Origin: Pirellulales bacterium
GTDB lineage: Bacteria; Planctomycetota; Planctomycetia; Pirellulales; DATAWG01
Length of the DNA: 64,000 nt
Assembly (NCBI GenBank): GCA_036267355.1
Contig: DATAWG010000082.1
Span: forward strand, 62,001-126,000
Reading direction: 5' to 3'
In this document: positions 62,330-64,000 of the stretch, piece after piece
Numbering within the stretch: position 1 is the first letter of the stretch
Layout: every line of letters begins with the position of its first letter
Made by a program: the position numbers and the translations under genes
The notes under the pieces: model-generated
What the model saw: the letters and a program-made list of their open reading frames with translations, nothing else
Told to the model about the DNA's origin: nothing
Databases searched by the model: none

Positions 62330-64000
62330 ATGGCAGCTAAGAATCGCGCCGCCCGCAGTCGCCGCCGGCGTCTGTCGTCTTCCGACCAGGGCTCTTCGAA
62401 GCGAGCGCGGCTTTCGCAAGTGCATCGCCTGGGATTGGAGTGGCTCGAATATCGGCGAATGCTCACCACGTCGCCGATTATCATCAGCGAAATCGCGCCA
62501 GCGGCAGTTTCCAATGTGGTCGATAGCGCGGGCGTCGCCGCCGATTGGCTCGAAATCACCAACACCAGCAGCACCCAGGCCGTGAATATGAACGGCTGGA
62601 AGCTCGAGTACGGCAACAGCTCGCCGACAATCTGGACGTTTCCCAACATGACGCTCGGCCCCGGCGAGGCCCGCGTCATTTTTTGCGATTCCAACTCGCA
62701 AACCGATCCGACGCAAGAATTGCACACGAATTTCAATCTCAGCAAATCCGGCAAAGATCTGGAGCTGGTCGACAATTTGGGCGACGTGATCTCGTCGTAC
62801 GAACCGTATCCCGCCTCGACTTCGGGCATCTCCTACGGGATCGGCGAAATCGTCAACGAAACCTCGATCATCCCGGTCGGCGCCACGGCAACCTATTACG
62901 CTCCGACGAACGGCTCGCTGGGCACCACCTGGACCGAGCCGAGTTTCAACGATTCCACTTGGGCGTCGGGCCCGACCGGGCTCGGCTATGCGCAGTCCAA
63001 CGGCTTCGCCACGACGCTCTACAAGGCGAACACCGGCAGCGTCGCGAATCTGGCTCAGGCCGAGACGGTGATCGACACGTCTTCGGAGGAAAGCTCGGTT
63101 ACGAGCGACACCGAATCGGTCCTGAATTTCATGGACACCGGCGGTGGCGGGAATTTCGGCAGCGACAACCCGTTCCCCGGCATGACCGTCGGTGAGGGAT
63201 CGAGCTACTATGTGTTGACGGCCACGGGAACGATCACGATCCCCTCGTCGGGCTACTACACGTTCGGCGCCAGTTCCGACGACGGGTTTTCGATGACCCT
63301 CACGGGCGCGAATTTCTTCGACGGCGCGAACACCACCACGGCCAGCGGCAGCACGATGGCCAGCGACGAGCTGCAAGGACCAACCAATACTTTCGCCACA
63401 ACCTACCTCACGGCCGGAAGCTATCCGGTCAATCTGACCTATTATCAGAACGCCGGCGGCGCGGAATTCGAATTCTTCGCCGAAGCCAGTTCGGCGAGCG
63501 GAGTGATAACGTTCAATTCGAATTTTCAACTGGTCGGCAACACGTCGGCAGGGGGCTTGGCGGTCACCAGCGTGCCGTTCGCCGGAGGCGGCAGTTCGGC
63601 TACCTCGCCGATTGCCGCGGCAATTCAGACGAACGTCAAATCGACCGTTCAATCCGCGATTTCCACCGCTGGCGCCACTTCGCTCTACGTCCGGATGGAC
63701 TTCGATGCTTCCGATATTTCCTCGCTGAGTTCGCTGACGCTGCAAATGCAATACGACTCGGGGTATGTCGCTTATCTGAACGGCGTCGAGGTGGCCAGCA
63801 GCAACGCGCCGGCAAATCCGACGTGGAACTCGCAGGCTTTGGAGTATCGCAACAGCCAAGTGCAATCGACCACTTTCGAAGACGTCGATCTTTCGTCGTT
63901 CTTGAATCCCGACACGACCGGCGCGCTGACGGCGACCGGCAACGTGCTGGCGATTCAGGTGCTGATGGCATCGCCGAGCGATCAGAGCCTGTTTGTGATG
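62330..64000 (+). CDS. surface protein with lamin-tail and PA14-like domains, partial
   Basis: An open frame from ATG at 62330 to the window end (557 codons, no stop). The N-terminus is basic (AAKNRAARSRRRRLSSS) with the planctomycete export motif LEWLEYRRMLTTSP. A lamin-tail domain follows (about 46-155: PIIISEIAPAAVSN, GWKLEYGNSSPTIW, LGPGEARVIFCDS, FNLSKSGKDLELVDN). After a linker comes a PA14-like region (about 290-385: TGTITIPSSGYYTFGASSDD, then YLTAGSYPVNLTYYQNAGG). A further beta domain (SLYVRMDFDASDISS, MQYDSGYVAYLNGVEV) continues past the edge. Proteins of this type are large extracellular adhesins or enzymes in planctomycetes. The 302 bases before it show no gene. Confidence 0.88.
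   Translation, partial: MAAKNRAARSRRRRLSSSDQGSSKRARLSQVHRLGLEWLEYRRMLTTSPIIISEIAPAAVSNVVDSAGVAADWLEITNTSSTQAVNMNGWKLEYGNSSPTIWTFPNMTLGPGEARVIFCDSNSQTDPTQELHTNFNLSKSGKDLELVDNLGDVISSYEPYPASTSGISYGIGEIVNETSIIPVGATATYYAPTNGSLGTTWTEPSFNDSTWASGPTGLGYAQSNGFATTLYKANTGSVANLAQAETVIDTSSEESSVTSDTESVLNFMDTGGGGNFGSDNPFPGMTVGEGSSYYVLTATGTITIPSSGYYTFGASSDDGFSMTLTGANFFDGANTTTASGSTMASDELQGPTNTFATTYLTAGSYPVNLTYYQNAGGAEFEFFAEASSASGVITFNSNFQLVGNTSAGGLAVTSVPFAGGGSSATSPIAAAIQTNVKSTVQSAISTAGATSLYVRMDFDASDISSLSSLTLQMQYDSGYVAYLNGVEVASSNAPANPTWNSQALEYRNSQVQSTTFEDVDLSSFLNPDTTGALTATGNVLAIQVLMASPSDQSLFVM

Overview
This 64 kb window is GC-rich, densely packed bacterial DNA that reads as a planctomycete chromosome (Planctomycetota, class Planctomycetia; Pirellulales-like is a guess). 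The support is two DUF1559 pseudopilin-like proteins, a PEP-CTERM protein, a surface protein with the LExR N-terminal signal typical of the group, a Tat-exported Gfo/Idh/MocA oxidoreductase, a zinc-ribbon/STN-type protein beside a kinase-like protein, and very large planctomycete-style exported proteins. I found no rRNA, tRNA or CRISPR array.

Layout. 0.5-9.5 kb: GTPase Der, two tandem DUF1559 genes on the minus strand, a CCA-adding-type nucleotidyltransferase, a small membrane protein, a 56-aa coiled-coil protein, a frameshifted GxxExxY nuclease gene inside terminal inverted repeats, and a MoxR ATPase. 9.7-12.7 kb: a glycosyltransferase overlapping an asparagine synthetase. 12.8-14 kb: a scar region with the tail of a DNA methyltransferase, a REP-associated (RAYT) transposase and its REP repeats. 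14.2-19.3 kb: a frameshifted oxidoreductase, an SH3-like exported protein, an unknown minus-strand gene and an inositol-monophosphatase family enzyme. 19.5-31.4 kb: two coupled giant exported/membrane proteins that look like three paralogous modules. 31.5-41.8 kb: a methyltransferase, then the membrane arm of complex I (nuoH, J, K, L, M, N) without nuoI or the peripheral-arm genes. 42-44.7 kb: a small helical protein, a cyclic-nucleotide-binding protein and glutamate dehydrogenase. 45-50.7 kb: a coupled pair, a pseudokinase and a zinc-ribbon/STN-domain protein. 50.9-54.4 kb: an M50 peptidase/HlyD hybrid and a sugar-phosphate isomerase-like protein. 54.5-55.3 kb: a 234-bp tandem repeat array. 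55.4-64 kb: a leucine-rich-repeat protein, a CBM9-like protein, a PEP-CTERM protein, a TPR-sulfotransferase and the start of a lamin-tail surface protein running off the window.

The most unusual layer is between and at the edges of genes. At least six families of palindromic repeats are spread through the window. Some sit directly after stop codons, some lie at gene junctions of the nuo cluster, one is nested inside another, and several have been absorbed into the ends of proteins (nuoH and nuoM C-termini, methyltransferase N-terminus). Two families have plausible agents in the window: the GxxExxY nuclease gene (with an internally deleted, MITE-like relative 2.5 kb away) and the RAYT transposase (REP copies resembling those in the nuo region). 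Both agents look damaged: a one-base frameshift in the first, and loss of the first histidine of the HUH motif in the second.
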